NCBI GenBank assembly: GCA_964034945.1
Contig: OZ035960.1
Coordinates: 67,177,936-67,241,935 of the forward strand
Reading direction: 5' to 3'
DNA: 64,000 nt
From: Chrysopilus asiliformis
Taxonomy: Eukaryota; Arthropoda; Insecta; Diptera; Rhagionidae
Shown here one piece after another: positions 33,004-44,913 of this stretch. The notes beneath the pieces were generated by a model that was not told where the DNA came from, searched no databases, and worked only from the letters and a program-made list of their open reading frames with translations. Each line of letters starts with the position of its first letter. Positions within the stretch are counted from its first letter, which is position 1. A program made the position numbers and the translations under genes.

Positions 33004-34388
33004 AAATGTCCAAACAAGGAGGAAATTTTGAATAAAACCAATGAATTATACGACATTGATAAATCCAACATAAATCCGAAACAAATTATATATCATTGTT
33101 ATTTAAAATACAATTTTTTTGAAAAACCCTCATACAAAGATTTTTTTATTGTCTGCGGAATTTAAAGAATATATTGAAGAAAGAAAAGGTTGATGAAATA
33201 AATTTTCCGAATCCAGTGGACGCATTCAATCAATTCAATTATAACAAATTACGAGATATAATCAAATTTGTATTTCGAAATGAAAATATTAAAATCAATA
33301 TATTTCATGGTAAAATAATAAATCCTAAAAAGGAAGAGATACCTAAAATTCTAAAAGAATTTCATGATATTCCAAATAGTGGACATAATGGTTACCACAA
33401 AACATATAACAAATTAAAGCAATATTATAAATGGCTCAATATGAAAAAAGATGTTAAGAAATACATAAAAGGTTGTAAATCATGTCAAATAAACAAAACC
33501 TCGAGAGGAACTAATAAAGCTCCTATGGAAATCACATCTACTGCAAGTTTTGCGTTTGAAAAGATTAGTTTAGATATCGTAGGACCTTTACCGATAACAG
33601 AAAAGGGTAATCGCTTTATCTTAACGTTACAAGATGACTTAACTAAATTTTCCGATGCATATCCAATTCCAAACCACGAATCTCAAACAATAGCTAACGA
33701 ATTATTGAAGTTCTTAACAAAATTTGGAATACCAAAGTTCATACTAACCGATCACGGTTCAGATTTTACATCACAACTCATGAAGGATTTATCCAAGCTA
33801 TTCCATATAAAATTACTTAATACTTCAATATATCACCCACAATCTAACGGCGCATTAGAAGGGTCGCATTCAACATTAAAAGATTATTTAAAACATAATA
33901 TAAATGATAAACAATCAGACTGGGACGAATATGTTCCTTTGGCAATGTTCGCATATAACACAGCAATTCATTCAACTACTAAATTCAGTCCTTACGAACT
34001 CGTTTTTGGAAAAAAGCCAGTATTACCAAGTTCAATAACTGCATCTCCAGAATTTAGATATACTTATGATTCATATATCAGCCAACTCAAATTAAAATTA
34101 AACAAAACCTTTGAAAAAGCGAGAGAAAATATAAACAATTCCAAAGAGACAAGTAAAAAGTATTATGGTCGCAAAATCTCCAATCAAAATTATAAAATAG
34201 GAGATTTAGTTCTAATGAAACAAAACGTAATTAAAACAGGTTGATCGAAAAAGCTATCTCCAAACTGGAAAGGCCCATTTAATGTCATAAAAGTCTGCGA
34301 TAAAAATAATATAATCATTCAAATAAAAAATAAAACCCAAAAGATTCATTCCAACTTACTTAAACCTTTTACAATTACAGAATCTTAA
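33004..34388 (+). pseudogene. pol: Element A pol, integrase
   Basis: The frame resumes after the nested block. A shift near 33165 precedes the main open stretch (33174-34244). A zinc HHCC domain (H-x-H region SGHNGYHKTYNKL, then CKSCQ) and a DD35E core are complete: Asp in SLDIVGPLP, Asp 33750-33752 in LTDHGSDF, Glu 33858-33860 in NGALEGSH, with 35 residues between the last two. A TGA at 34242-34244 cuts the C-terminal domain, which continues in the same frame to TAA 34386-34388 (WKGPFNVI and related motifs). It would integrate the cDNA if intact. Confidence 0.9.
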
Positions 34389-35909
34389 TTATTATCTCTA
34401 TCTACACAATATCAGTAAGAGGAGAAAATATCGAGGATCTTTATAGGATAACACCTATTGATTCAGGGAGTGGTATTTTCTACGAAAACATTGGCATTGC
34501 AAACTTATACTCAGATCACTTGAAGCTAGTGACATACATCAATATAAAGAATTATTCAGAAAAACTAAATTTTGCTAAAACAATATTAAAGAAATCTATA
34601 AAATTATGCGACTTAATAACTACGGACCATTCTAAATTATATTGTGCTCAAACATTAAAGTTTTTTCATGTTCAGATGCCGTCATTAAATGAATCAATTT
34701 CAAAATTAAAATACAGTGAAAAACATTTAAACGACAATATTGATAAGTTGAATTCTTTCATTTTTCAACAAGAAACTATTAACAAGAATCAAGATTTAGA
34801 TTCGGAAATATTAGAATATCTTACTATGATCGGGTACATATTAAATGAATTAGAAGTCGAATTAAATGAAATAATAAGTATAATTCTTTTTGGAAAAAAC
34901 GATATTATACATCCAAGTTTGATCAGTCCAGAAACATTTTTAATTGAACTACAAAAAGGTCTACAAAATTTACCAAGCGGTAAAGCATTTCCCTTTGAGT
35001 TACAAATTAATAAAATGAATTTATATTATGAAACTAGCAAGATACAATACGCATATCGATCTAATAAATTAATATTTGTTATAAATATTCCATTAATTGA
35101 CGAGTTAGATTATTATATCTACCATTTGATTCCTTTACCTATTCCACATAACGATCAGAAGACATATATATTTATAGAATCAGATTTTAAATATTTAATA
35201 GTTTCCAAAAATAAATTGAACTACGTACGGGTTAAAGATTTGAATAACTGTAAAATAATCAATCAAACTCAATATCTTTGTGAAAATCATGTAATGTATG
35301 TAACTTTAAATAATCCAATTGAAATTTCTTTATTAACCGAAGTAAATTTAAAGATTCCAAAAGATTGTAAAACAAGATATTTGATTGGTAACTTAGAGAT
35401 TTGGCAGAGTATGTATATTAATGAATACATGGATTTATGTATTAAGTACACCACAATTATTAACAATATCATGTAAAAATTTGCTCATAGAAAAAACAAT
35501 ATCAAAAACAGGAATGTTATACCTGAAACCAGGATGTAAAGTTTATTCAACCAAAACCAAACTAATCGCTAACAGCGAAATTGTCAATGAATTTCATTAT
35601 GTTATTCCAAAAGTTAATATCATAGAAGATATTTGTTGTGAAATAGAAAAAACAAATAAAACCGATTTGAATTTTTACCTCGAACATATTAATTTGTCAA
35701 ATATTAAACTAGAAGATTTAAACGTGGCCTCACATAAATTAAATTCTCTTAATGATCGAATTGATCAAATACACAATGAGCCACATATAATAAGATATGG
35801 AAATTATTTTAAGTACATTATATTTACATTAATTTTTATTATATCAATAATCATTTTATTAAAATTTTATAATTGTATTAATCCATATTTACTTAAGCAA
35901 TACAAATAA
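34364..35909 (+). pseudogene. env: Element A env
   Basis: A frame overlapping the end of pol starts with a hydrophobic, signal-peptide-like stretch (ILIIISIYTISV) but has no ATG before it, as expected if env is made from a spliced RNA. The long ectodomain has regularly placed Asn and Cys. A frameshift near 35445 separates it from the last part, which carries a transmembrane anchor (YIIFTLIFIISIIILLKF, near residues 125-142 of the second frame) and a short tail. No clear furin site was found. Env proteins of this group resemble the baculovirus F fusion protein. This copy is broken. Confidence 0.8.
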
Positions 35910-36132
35910 AGAAGAATTGCTGCTGTTGCAAATCTGTAGTGGTAAATCAATATAATAACTTACCGGTTCGCTATGAAAGAAACCAAGAAAATATACAATT
36001 GGAACCATTGAGTCAAGAAATCGAGAGAATCCCGAAAAGAAAAACGACATTAGCAAGACGCGCAATAGCGAGAAGAGAATTCGTTTATCGTTTGACGAAT
36101 AATATATCATTCGTCAAATCCAAGGGGGAAGG
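35910..36132 (+). other. 3' untranslated region and polypurine tract of element A
   Basis: A short basic frame (RIPKRKTTLARRAIARREF) of unknown value, then the PPT AAGGGGGAAGG at 36122-36132, adjacent to the 3' LTR. Confidence 0.6.
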
Positions 36133-36645
36133 TGTTATGGACCACCCTAGATCAGTTACTAAATATTTTCATTTATAAACAACTTCAATCTCCAAGAAAT
36201 ATTTCAAGTATATCAGTTACTAAACATTTTCATTTATAAACAATTTTAATTTCCAAGAAATAGTCCAAGTGGACCACCGCTTAATTATCGACATCGATAT
36301 CCAAGTAATAAAATCAAAGTAAACATCCTCATCGATAAGAAAACGAATATTTTGACACGCAAGCATTTTAACAAAAACCATTGACTCAATCGCGATGCTT
36401 CCAAGTAAATTTATTCAATATTAAAGATCAGATCTTTTCCAAACCTCAAGTCAATCGGAACTCAGAAACTAACCAGAAAGCATAATAACTTTAAATAGTA
36501 TAAGTGACAAGTTATAAATACTATAAGAAATAAATATTAATAAAGTTAAGTGCTTGTTTAATTGATAAAATTTAAATACTCTAAATAAAAACTTTAAAAT
36601 AAAAACTGTAAAATAAAAAGAGAAGACTAAACCAGAACCATAACA
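36133..36645 (+). repeat. 3' LTR of element A
   Basis: It begins TGTTATGGACCACCCTAGAT and ends AACCATAACA, followed by GTGA (36646-36649). It differs from the 5' LTR at several sites, including AAAACCATTGACTCAATCGC where the 5' copy has a different spacing, and GTAAAATAAAAAG near the end. Confidence 0.9.
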
Positions 36646-36649
36646 GTGA

Positions 36650-36869
36650 GTGTATTTGTAATGTTAAATTATTGTCAAATCAAAGTTTTAATTAAAGTTT
36701 TAAGAACTTTTAAGTTGAGACACTAAATAACCTTCACATTCCAGTGATAGATGATCTCCTCAGGTATTTCGTCCACAGGTGTGTAGTTTATATAGTTGAT
36801 AATGCACAATTAAAAATGTTGAAATCCTTGCAGGAAACAGCAACGTCAACTTGTATTAATTTCACAATT
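36650..36869. other. Unassigned flank between element A and the GTCTAC element
   Basis: No motif recognised on either strand. Confidence 0.35.
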
Positions 36870-37840
36870 ACGCTATTGTCTACACTGAAGTGTGTCTACA
36901 CTGACATTGTCTACACTGAAGTGTGGACAATAGCGTAGACAATAGATTTGGGGTAGACAATGTAGACATTGGCGTAGACAATGTCGACTTTGCGTAGACA
37001 ATGTAGACTTTCTCATATCTGTCAAAACAAAGTCATCAGTGAGTCATATATCTAATACTATACTATATAGGAAATGGCCAATTACAAGAAATAGCGAGGC
37101 GCTGGTGTCCCTAAAGAGTTAAGCCTAAACCCCAATTACGCGTTCGTACGTGCGGCACCACGCGGTGAAGGTAAAAACTACGTTGCCGCGTCCGTGCCGC
37201 GTAGAGTAGGCTCAATTTCTACTTTTAGACGCGGTGACAATTACTAGATGCCAGAACAAAATCATGCCGCACGCACGAACGCGTAATTGGGGTTTAGGCT
37301 TTAAATTTATATGAAAACTCGGTAACTGGGCTCCGCAGCGAAACCAGCGCCGTGCCTTTATTGTCTTTTTCGCTTGTATGGGAATCAATCTAACCTCATT
37401 TCCTATCGTTTTATGCAGTGAGTACGTGACCACAGTGAAATCGTGTTTTTTTTAAATATGGCAAGAAGGGTTAAAAACAAATCATTTAAAGAGCTAGGCT
37501 TTGATTTAATCAAAGCCAACAACAAATACTCCGCTTTTTGCCGGCAGTGCAAAAATTAAAAAAAATCTGCTTAGATTGCATGCATAGAATTAGAATTGCC
37601 ATTAAAGTTTGCGCCGAAGTTTTCATGTACAGCATTTGGCGATTGCTTCCTGGAAATTGTGCTTTTTTATGTTAAAATTAATTGAAGAAAATGAGATTTT
37701 AAAACTAAATCAGCTATCCTTTATTTTATTAATTGTCTACATTGTCTACGCGTAGAGAATAGACCATTGTCTACAGTAATAGTCTACGCGTAGACAATGG
37801 TGTAGTCTACATCACGTAGACTACGCGGTACAACACTGAC
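36870..37840. mobile_element. Element with GTAGAC/GTCTAC array ends
   Basis: The left array (about 36873-37012) and right array (37734-37830) are built from GTCTACA/TGTAGAC words, including ATTGTCTACACTGAAGTGTG and GCGTAGACAATGTAGACTTT on the left and GTCTACATTGTCTACGCGTA on the right. The two arrays are roughly inverted relative to each other. The ~720-bp middle holds a PIF-like MITE and no gene. Structure suggests a foldback-like element; family unknown. Confidence 0.5.
37122..37300. mobile_element. 179-bp PIF/Harbinger-like MITE
   Basis: Inverted ends AGCCTAAACCCCAATTACGC and, reversed, AGCCTAAACCCCAATTACGC continue as GTTCGTRCGTGCGGCA (one mismatch). They are flanked by TTA at 37119-37121 and 37301-37303. 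The three-base TTA duplication is typical of PIF/Harbinger. It is richer in G+C than the surroundings. Confidence 0.8.
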
Positions 37841-37867
37841 AGCAAGGAACACTCTGCTTCGGCCCAT

Positions 37868-39036
37868 ATGCCGATTAGCACCTCTATTGAAGAAGACCTT
37901 GAGCCAGTCTCTACAAACCCAGATATGAACATAGGAAGTAATCATAATGACCAAGATCCAGAAAATTCGACACCAAAAAAGAAATCCCGACTATCACTTG
38001 GCTCTACAGTCGTAACACTCCTATTGGCATGCCTATTTTTGCCCACTACTTCAGCAATACCAGCAGTTGTAACACTTTTTGAGACAAACCCAGGTATATA
38101 CTTTGAAAACCGTGGCAGCGCTAACACAATTTCAAGCAAATGGAACATCATAACATATTATGATATGCAACCATACTGGAAGGAAATTGACTTGTTGCAC
38201 AACTGCAGCTTAATCCTAAGCAATATTGCTGCAACAGTGCGTAACCCCGACACTTACAAGGGAATTGCTACTCAAATAAAGCATGTGATCACTGAATTAG
38301 ATCAATCAAATGATCTACTCCAAATTACAGCCTCAACGAGAACCAAACGAGGGGCATTCAACATAATTGGAAACATTGCTAACTCTTTATTTGGTGTCTT
38401 AGACTCAAATTATGCAGAAGAAATGTCAGCTACCATCGACGCAGCAAATCAAAATCAGGATCATATCCTGATTTGGCCTTACTACGCAATCAAACCACCA
38501 TTGTAGATGTTACAATAAATGTTATGCAGAGAAATTATCAAGCAATTGAAGCAGAATTTACGAAAGTGGAATCACATCTAAGCTATATTTCGTCTCAAAT
38601 TGATTTAATTCACGATAAAATGCACGAAGGAGGCTCAGCTCAAGCTTTTTCCGCGTTAGCTCTCCAAACGTTGTTAACAATCACCAATTTTCAAAGAACC
38701 CAAAATCTAATTTTGGATGCACTTGCCAATACACAACAAGGCAAACTAAGTAGACATCTAATCTCACCAAATCAGTTGAAAGATGCTCTAACGCTTATAC
38801 GAGGAAACTTACCATCAACCTTGAAGTTACCAATGAAACAAGACGACATTCTAAAATTCTATAATATAATATCAATAGAAGGAAGAACAACATCCAAGTA
38901 CAGAATATTCAAACTGCGTCTACCACTGCTATCATCAAAGGACTTCGAGCTATTCAACCTAACCCCAGTTCCAGTTAAAATCAATAATACTTTTGCTGCT
39001 ATCAAAACAGGATTTCCGTTTTTAATAGTCAACATG
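37868..39036 (+). pseudogene. env: Env D, N-terminal part (element D remnant)
   Basis: It starts with ATG 37868, has an acidic/polar leader and a hydrophobic signal/anchor at residues ~48-64 (VVTLLLACLFLPTTSA). A furin-type site RTKR lies at ~159-162, followed by a glycine-rich fusion-peptide-like GAFNIIGNIANSLFGVL. This is the plan of baculovirus F-like Env proteins in insect endogenous retroviruses. A frameshift occurs near 38473-38506. The rest continues in the second frame to 39036, where element C is inserted. It would mediate membrane fusion; the copy is inactive. Confidence 0.85.
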
Positions 39037-39280
39037 TGTGGCGACTGTTACAATTATATACTTTAATTTTTAAGTTTTAAAAAATATACTTTGTTTATAA
39101 TTTTTTTAAAAATTAAGTTTGCCTTAAAAATGGCGTCAGACAAAAATTATTTTTTAGTTCATTCTTTGTCAAGATTTTAAAAGCGTTAAAAGTGTTTTAA
39201 ATATTAATAAAAATTTTAATTAAATTTTAATCATCTGAGTTTTTTTGATTTAATTATTAAATAAATATAGCTTTTGAAGC
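39037..39280 (+). repeat. 5' LTR of element C
   Basis: TGTGGCGACTGTTACAATTA to AAATATAGCTTTTGAAGC. After this the copies diverge (GGGGGTCAATT here, TATA in the 3' copy), so the exact 3' border is uncertain. Only a few differences from the 3' LTR were seen (for example AAAAAATA versus TAGAAAATA near the start). Confidence 0.85.
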
Positions 39281-40011
39281 GGGGGTCAATTAATCGGGGT
39301 CAATTAAAAAAGATCATTCTGAAAAAAGAATACAACGAAGTTCTACAAAAATTATTTTCAAGAATGAAAAATGAAAACCCAAGTTTCTTCAATTTTATCA
39401 TTTTGAAAAATATCAACTTCTCAACACCTCATTCAAGTTGAATCAACGAATTTTGGGGGAAATCTTTATCATTTTTTATTCGTTTTTCAAAAACTATTCA
39501 TTTAACGAAGATTCTTGATGAACCCTCATCAAATTGAAAATCAATTTTTCAAGATTTTGCTTCATCGTCTTTACAAAAGAATCATCAGAAATCATCTTAA
39601 AGAAAACTAGAGTGTCTACAATCAATTCGATTTGAAAATCGTCAAATTTAACATTACCTTCATTCAACACCTTGGATAAAAAGTTGAATTTCTACAATCA
39701 AGTTGAGAAATCTCTGTTCTAAACAAGTATAATTTTTCATCGTACTTACAAACTTTTGTTATTATTTAAAAAGATTTCAGTAATGTTCCAATGTAGTTAA
39801 GTATTTTTATTCAATTCTAGTTTCATAATTTGTGAATATTTTGTCAAAAATTTTGTTTGACGTCATAATTTACATGTAGCCATTTAATTTTGGCGCATTT
39901 TAATCATATTACGGTTATTCTTACCTTTCAATTAGTTATCAATTATTTGTTTGATTGGTAATTTTACGTTTAATTATCGAGTTTTGCTTCCATATTTTTC
40001 ATAACTCGAAT
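39281..40011 (+). other. Leader of element C
   Basis: The direct repeat GGGGTCAATTAA (twice, 39282-39310) sits where the PBS should be; it does not match a standard TGG-type PBS. The rest is A/T-rich with several TTGATGATTTTC-like words. Confidence 0.5.
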
Positions 40012-40734
40012 ATGTCTACCTCTGACGATATTGGTGATTCTGCAGGATCTAGTAATGAAATCAGTTCTATCGCGATTAAATTGCCAAGTTTTTGGATGAA
40101 CGATCCACATCTCTGGTTTGGCAGGTTGAATCGCTATTTTCAATTGGTGGCATAACCAGAGATGAAACCAAATTCAATTATATTTGTGGTAGAGTTGAGT
40201 CGAATATTCTGGCGCAAGTTGGGGAGATTATTCGGAATCCTCCATTAACTAATAAATATTTAACACTTAAAACAAAAATTTTGGAGCGTTTTACGGAATC
40301 AACTGAGTCAAAATTTAAACGATTAATTTCTGGAAGTACATTGAATGATAAAAAACCTTCTCATCTTTTGAGAGAAATGCGCGATCTGGCCGGTAATAGT
40401 ATAAGTGTCGAAATGCTTAAAACTTTGTGGCTTCAACGTCTTCCGTCACAGGCTCAAGTTATTTTATCAGTAAGTCAAGAAAATTTAGATATTTTAAGTA
40501 TTATGGCTGATAAAATAGTTGAAATTTCAAATCCAGAAATCTGTTCGGTTTCATCAAGTTTTGATGCTAAATACAAATGTTTGGAAGATCAAATCAAGCT
40601 TTTAACAGAACAGGTAGCCAATTTAAGTCGTTCGTGTTCTAACATTCGATCAAATCATAGAAGCAGAAGTAGCTCCAGATCGAATTCTAACGGCTTATGT
40701 TCTATCATTCCAATTTCAAAGATAAGGCTGTTAA
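40012..40734 (+). pseudogene. gag: Element C gag, frameshifted
   Basis: It opens at ATG 40012 (MSTSDDIGDSAGSS). LPSFWMNDPHLWF, then KPSHLLREMRDLAGN, LWLQRLPSQAQVIL and MADKIVEI are conserved Gag words of CsRn1/Kabuki-type elements. A one-base shift near 40118 breaks the frame, and a second shift near 40700 separates the capsid part from a cysteine box whose pattern (H-x9-C-x3-[16 protein letters not shown]) fits the CHCC zinc box of CsRn1. An Arg/Ser-rich stretch lies just before it. Broken, so particle formation is unlikely. Confidence 0.8.
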
Positions 40735-43700
40735 ATGTATCAAACCTTGCAGTTTTACGACAAATTCTTCGGAAAACTAGATGGCCATTCAATCGCGGCG
40801 GCCGATCAATTTGGCACGAATTCTAGTCGTCTTTTTGTTTTCGATAATAGTACGAATTGTTCTTATCTTGTTGATACTGGAGCAGATGTTTCTGTATATC
40901 CGGTATCGTATTTTAAAAATAAGAGTTGTTTAAGTTCATCTCCTTTAAAGCTTTTTGCTGCCAATGGTTCAAAAATCAATACTTTTGGTCGCAAACTTTT
41001 TAATTTAGATCTTGGACTTAGACGCAAATTTGCTTTCCTTTTTTATATTGCCGACATAACACGTCCTATTTTAGGCGCTGATTTTCTCAATCATTTCGGT
41101 TTATGGGTTGACATTAAAAATAAAGGATTGATTGATTACAAGACGTCGCTTTCCTCAAAAGGTAAAATTTCTTGTTGTGAAACATTAAGTTTATCGACAA
41201 TCAATATCAATTATTTAGATGAAAATTTTTCAAAATTAATTGAAGAGTTCAAAATTATAACACAGGATTCAGTAAAATCTGAAACTGCTGTTCATGATGT
41301 TGAACACTTCATTACTACTAATGGTCCACCAGTGTTTGCTAAACCGCGTCGTTTAGCAAAAAAAGAGTTTAATTTTATGATTGAGTCTGGCATTTGTCGT
41401 CCATCGAAAAGTAATTGGGCTAGTCCTTTACATCTGGTGAAAAAGAAAAATGGTGATTGGCGTCCTTGTGGTGATTATCGCCAATTAAATGCGATAACAG
41501 TTCCGGACAGATATCCAATTCCACATATTCAAGATTTTTCACAAAGATTACATGGTTGTAAAATTTTTTCAAATTTAGACTTAGTGCGAGCTTATCACGA
41601 AATTCCAGTTCATGGATCGGACATTGCCAAAACTGCCATTATAACTCCTTTTGGCTTATTTGAATTTCCACGCATGACGTTTGGCCTCCGAAATGCTTCC
41701 CAATCTTTTCAAAGATTCATGCATGATGTGTTAAAAGGTTTAAATTTCTGTTATGTATATTTGAATGATGTCTTAATTGCATCGAAAAATTTGGAACAAC
41801 ATTTAACTCATTTAAGACAAGTGTTTGAAAGATTTGTTAATTATGGCTTAGTTATCAATATTGATAAATGTGTTTTTGGCAAATCTGAAATTGAATTTCT
41901 TGGTCATCTTGTTACTAATCAAGGTGTTTCTCCCTTACCATCAAAAGTTGAGGCTATTTTAAATTTCAAACAACCAGAACGTGTTTGTGATTTACGTCGA
42001 TTTCTTGGAATGTTGAATTTTTATCGTAGATTTTTGCCTAATGCGGCCCAAATTCAAGCTAAACTTCACGAATTCCAAAAAAATAGTCATAAAAATGATA
42101 AAACAATAATCATTTGGAACGATGATAGTTTAGAATCATTTAATAATTGTAAGAAATCTTTGGCAGATGCAGTCATGTTTGCTCATCCTGCAATTTCTAC
42201 TGAAGTGTGTCTAATGGTAGACGCTTCAGATACTGCAGTAGGTGCTGTCGTCCAACAGAAGTTTGAGGATTCATGGCAACCATTAGGGTTTTTCTCAGTT
42301 AAACTAAAATCTGCAGAGAAAAAGTATAGTGTTTATGATCGCGAACTTCTAGCTATATATTTGGCAATACGTCATTTCAAACATTTGTTGGAAGGTCGTC
42401 AGTTTACGATTTTTACTGATCATAAGCCTATTACTTTTGCTTTCAGGCAGAAACCTGAGAAAGCCTCACCACGACAGTTACGTCATTTAGACTTGATTGG
42501 GCAATTTTCAACAGACATAAGACATATTTCAGGTAAATATAATGTCGTTGCTGACGCATTGTCACGTGCGGACGAAATTTCATTTCCTGAAGTCATTGAT
42601 TTTCAAAAACTTGCACTTGAACAAGAGGAAGATCTTGATTTTGAAATTATTCGTAAATCAACAGTTTTAAATATTCAGCCTTGTCCAATTCCTGGCTCAA
42701 TTTTATCCATTTATTGTGATATTTCTACTGGTATTCAAAGACCTTTTGTTCCCAAAAATTTTAGAAATCAAATTTTTAATCAATTACATAATCTTTCACA
42801 TCCTGGCGTTAAAGCATCGGTCAAATTCATTTCATCAAGATTTGTTTGGCCATCACTTAAAGCAGATTGTGCGAAATGGGCTCGTAATTGTATTGATTGT
42901 CAAAAATCCAAAATTTCACGCCATGTGAATAGTCCAATTGGTTCATTTAATTTACCAAAAGATCGTTTTACACACATTCATTTAGATTTAATTGGTCCAT
43001 TACCACAAGTAGATGGTTATTCGTATTGTTTAACCTGTATTGATAGGTATACACGCTGGACTGAAGTTATTCCGTTAAAGGATATAACTTCAGAGTCTGT
43101 TGCTTTTGCTTTTTATTCTAATTGGGTTTGTCGTTTTGGTGTTCCTTTATCTATTTCTACAGATCAAGGTAGGCAATTTGAAGCTTCTTTATACCGCGAT
43201 TTTTTAAAACTATTTGGAATCAAACGTTTCCGAACTTCACCATATCATCCGTCATCTAATGGTTTAATTGAGCGTTGGCATCGGACCTTAAAAACAGCTA
43301 TCAAATGTCCTGCGAAAAAGAATTGGTTACGTTGTTTACCAACTATTTTATTAGGTACGCGTACGTCTATCAAAGATGATTTGGGTGCAACTGTATCTGA
43401 ACTTGTCTATGGTACCAATATTCGACTTCCGGGTGAAATGTTTGAGGAAACAGTATCAAAAACTGATGAGCACGAATTTATTAGGTTACTTAAAACACAT
43501 TTTGAGTCAGTTCGTCCTGTTATTTCGTCAAACCATTCTAATAACAAACTCTTTGTTTTTAAAGATCTCAAAACATGCTCTAAAGTTTTTGTTCGTGAGG
43601 ATTCGGTTAAATCATCTCTACAACAGCCTTACAAGGGTCCATATTCAGTCATTAGTCGTGATGATAAAACTTTTCTTCTATCGATCAATGACAAAGAAAA

Positions 43701-43863
43701 AAGAATTTCGATTGATAGATTAAAACCCGCTTATATAGAACGCAAAGTTGATGAAATATGTACAGAAAATTTAAATTCTCAATTAAATTCTAGCTCAGGA
43801 TTTGCTGAGTTACCAATTCGTCAGGAGTCTATGAAAGGCAAAAAAATCGTTAGTTTTTCTTGA
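40735..43863 (+). CDS. pol: Element C pol (protease, RT, RNase H, integrase), 1,042 aa
   Basis: A single uninterrupted frame. Protease: [12 protein letters not shown], catalytic Asp at residue 47. RT blocks: [51 protein letters not shown], then YLNDVLIAS at 342-350. The first Asp of the YxDD box is Asn (codon AAT, 41764-41766), which should abolish polymerase activity. RNase H: VDASD at 495-499, [17 protein letters not shown]. Integrase: HHCC ([11 protein letters not shown] ... CIDCQKSK), then Asp 751, Asp 810, Glu 846 (DD35E). A short segment seems missing just before the RT N-terminal blocks ([11 protein letters not shown]). The true start may be upstream through the gag frame. Confidence 0.9.
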   Translation: MYQTLQFYDKFFGKLDGHSIAAADQFGTNSSRLFVFDNSTNCSYLVDTGADVSVYPVSYFKNKSCLSSSPLKLFAANGSKINTFGRKLFNLDLGLRRKFAFLFYIADITRPILGADFLNHFGLWVDIKNKGLIDYKTSLSSKGKISCCETLSLSTININYLDENFSKLIEEFKIITQDSVKSETAVHDVEHFITTNGPPVFAKPRRLAKKEFNFMIESGICRPSKSNWASPLHLVKKKNGDWRPCGDYRQLNAITVPDRYPIPHIQDFSQRLHGCKIFSNLDLVRAYHEIPVHGSDIAKTAIITPFGLFEFPRMTFGLRNASQSFQRFMHDVLKGLNFCYVYLNDVLIASKNLEQHLTHLRQVFERFVNYGLVINIDKCVFGKSEIEFLGHLVTNQGVSPLPSKVEAILNFKQPERVCDLRRFLGMLNFYRRFLPNAAQIQAKLHEFQKNSHKNDKTIIIWNDDSLESFNNCKKSLADAVMFAHPAISTEVCLMVDASDTAVGAVVQQKFEDSWQPLGFFSVKLKSAEKKYSVYDRELLAIYLAIRHFKHLLEGRQFTIFTDHKPITFAFRQKPEKASPRQLRHLDLIGQFSTDIRHISGKYNVVADALSRADEISFPEVIDFQKLALEQEEDLDFEIIRKSTVLNIQPCPIPGSILSIYCDISTGIQRPFVPKNFRNQIFNQLHNLSHPGVKASVKFISSRFVWPSLKADCAKWARNCIDCQKSKISRHVNSPIGSFNLPKDRFTHIHLDLIGPLPQVDGYSYCLTCIDRYTRWTEVIPLKDITSESVAFAFYSNWVCRFGVPLSISTDQGRQFEASLYRDFLKLFGIKRFRTSPYHPSSNGLIERWHRTLKTAIKCPAKKNWLRCLPTILLGTRTSIKDDLGATVSELVYGTNIRLPGEMFEETVSKTDEHEFIRLLKTHFESVRPVISSNHSNNKLFVFKDLKTCSKVFVREDSVKSSLQQPYKGPYSVISRDDKTFLLSINDKEKRISIDRLKPAYIERKVDEICTENLNSQLNSSSGFAELPIRQESMKGKKIVSFS

Positions 43864-43906
43864 AATTATTAATTATTTTAGTACGCTGTCGCTGGGGAGG
43901 GAGTAA

Positions 43907-44154
43907 TGTGGCGACTGTTACAATTATATACTTTAATTTTTAAGTTTTAGAAAATATACTTTGTTTATAATTTTTTTAAAAATTAAGTTTGCCTTAAAAA
44001 TGGCGTCAGACAAAAATTATTTTTTAGTTCATTCTTTGTCAAGATTTTAAAAGCGTTAAAAGTGTTTTAAATATTAATAAAAATTTTAATTAAATTTTAA
44101 TCATCTGAGTTTTTTTGATTTAAATATTAAATAAATATAGCTTTTGAAGCTATA
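43907..44154 (+). repeat. 3' LTR of element C
   Basis: TGTGGCGACTGTTACAATTA onward, following the PPT; followed by ACATG and the resumed env D sequence. Confidence 0.85.
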
Positions 44155-44891
44155 ACATGCATCGTGATCAATATTATCCTTTGGCGGAACCAGAATTACG
44201 AGCCTGTGTGTTGATTGACGACAAGTATCTCTGCAACCAACGTCATCCACTATATAAAATAGGTTCATCTGTCAGCACTTTCAAAATCAAGCTATTGAAT
44301 CAAATGGAACCGAATTCTATGTGCCAAATAATAAAAACAGAATCACAGGCCAGTTGGATACAAATGCATAATCCTAACCATTGGATCTTTTCTCTGGAAA
44401 GAAAAACAACAGTTAACCTAGTATGTGGGGAAAATATGACGCAACTAGTTCTTCAAGATGCAAGGATTTTAAAAATTGACAATAATTTTATTATAAAGCA
44501 GCCACTTATAACCATACGTGGTCACCAGATATATTCTACAAATAATCGAGCGTCCTACATCCCATCATTAAACCTAACAGATGTCATCACTTCTCATAAC
44601 TTAACGCATGCACTCCGATATCAACATCATTATTCTCCTCACCTCAATGAGTTAGAAACCATCAAACAACAAAGTCAAAATGTCAACGAACATTTCCCGA
44701 AATTAATACGAAGACATACTACACATCAGTTTACTCTAGGATACATCATAATTGTCATAGTTCTGATCTGGCAATTTAAAAGCACTCTTCGTTCTCTATT
44801 TTTCCAGACAAGCACCGTACCCGTGGATAGTACGACTAATCATGAAGATGATATTTCTGAAGGACGATTCACTGTAAACCTGGACACGTAA
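44155..44891 (+). pseudogene. env: Env D, C-terminal part
   Basis: It resumes straight after element C. Cys-rich ectodomain (CVLIDDKYLCNQRHPL; SMCQI; LVCGENMT), then a transmembrane anchor (FTLGYIIIVIVLIWQF) and a cytoplasmic tail of about 45 residues ending at TAA 44889-44891. The frame is open throughout this part. Confidence 0.85.
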
Positions 44892-44913
44892 ATAGTTGAA
44901 TACTCATTCAACG

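Larger units (their letters stand above)
10947..36645 (+). mobile_element. Element A: env-bearing Ty3/gypsy (17.6/errantivirus-like), heavily nested
   Basis: It is bounded by LTRs 10947-11455 and 36133-36645 with a 4-bp target duplication GTGA (10943-10946 and 36646-36649). The order is LTR, PBS, leader, gag, pol (protease, RT, RNase H, integrase), env, PPT, LTR. Env, gag-pol overlap and 4-bp duplication fit the insect errantivirus/17.6 group. Its own sequence is 10947-16003 plus about 33004-36645; the rest was inserted later. The LTRs differ by several substitutions and small indels, and pol and env carry frameshifts and stops, so the copy is old and inactive. Confidence 0.85.
39037..44154 (+). 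mobile_element. Element C: CsRn1-like Ty3/gypsy inserted in env D
   Basis: LTRs 39037-39280 and 43907-44154 (about 244-248 bp), with target duplication ACATG (39032-39036 and 44155-44159; AACATG if one base longer). The interior is leader, gag, pol, PPT (GGGGAGGGAG, 43893-43903). Gag wording and CHCC-type cysteine box point to the CsRn1 group. No env. Confidence 0.85.
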
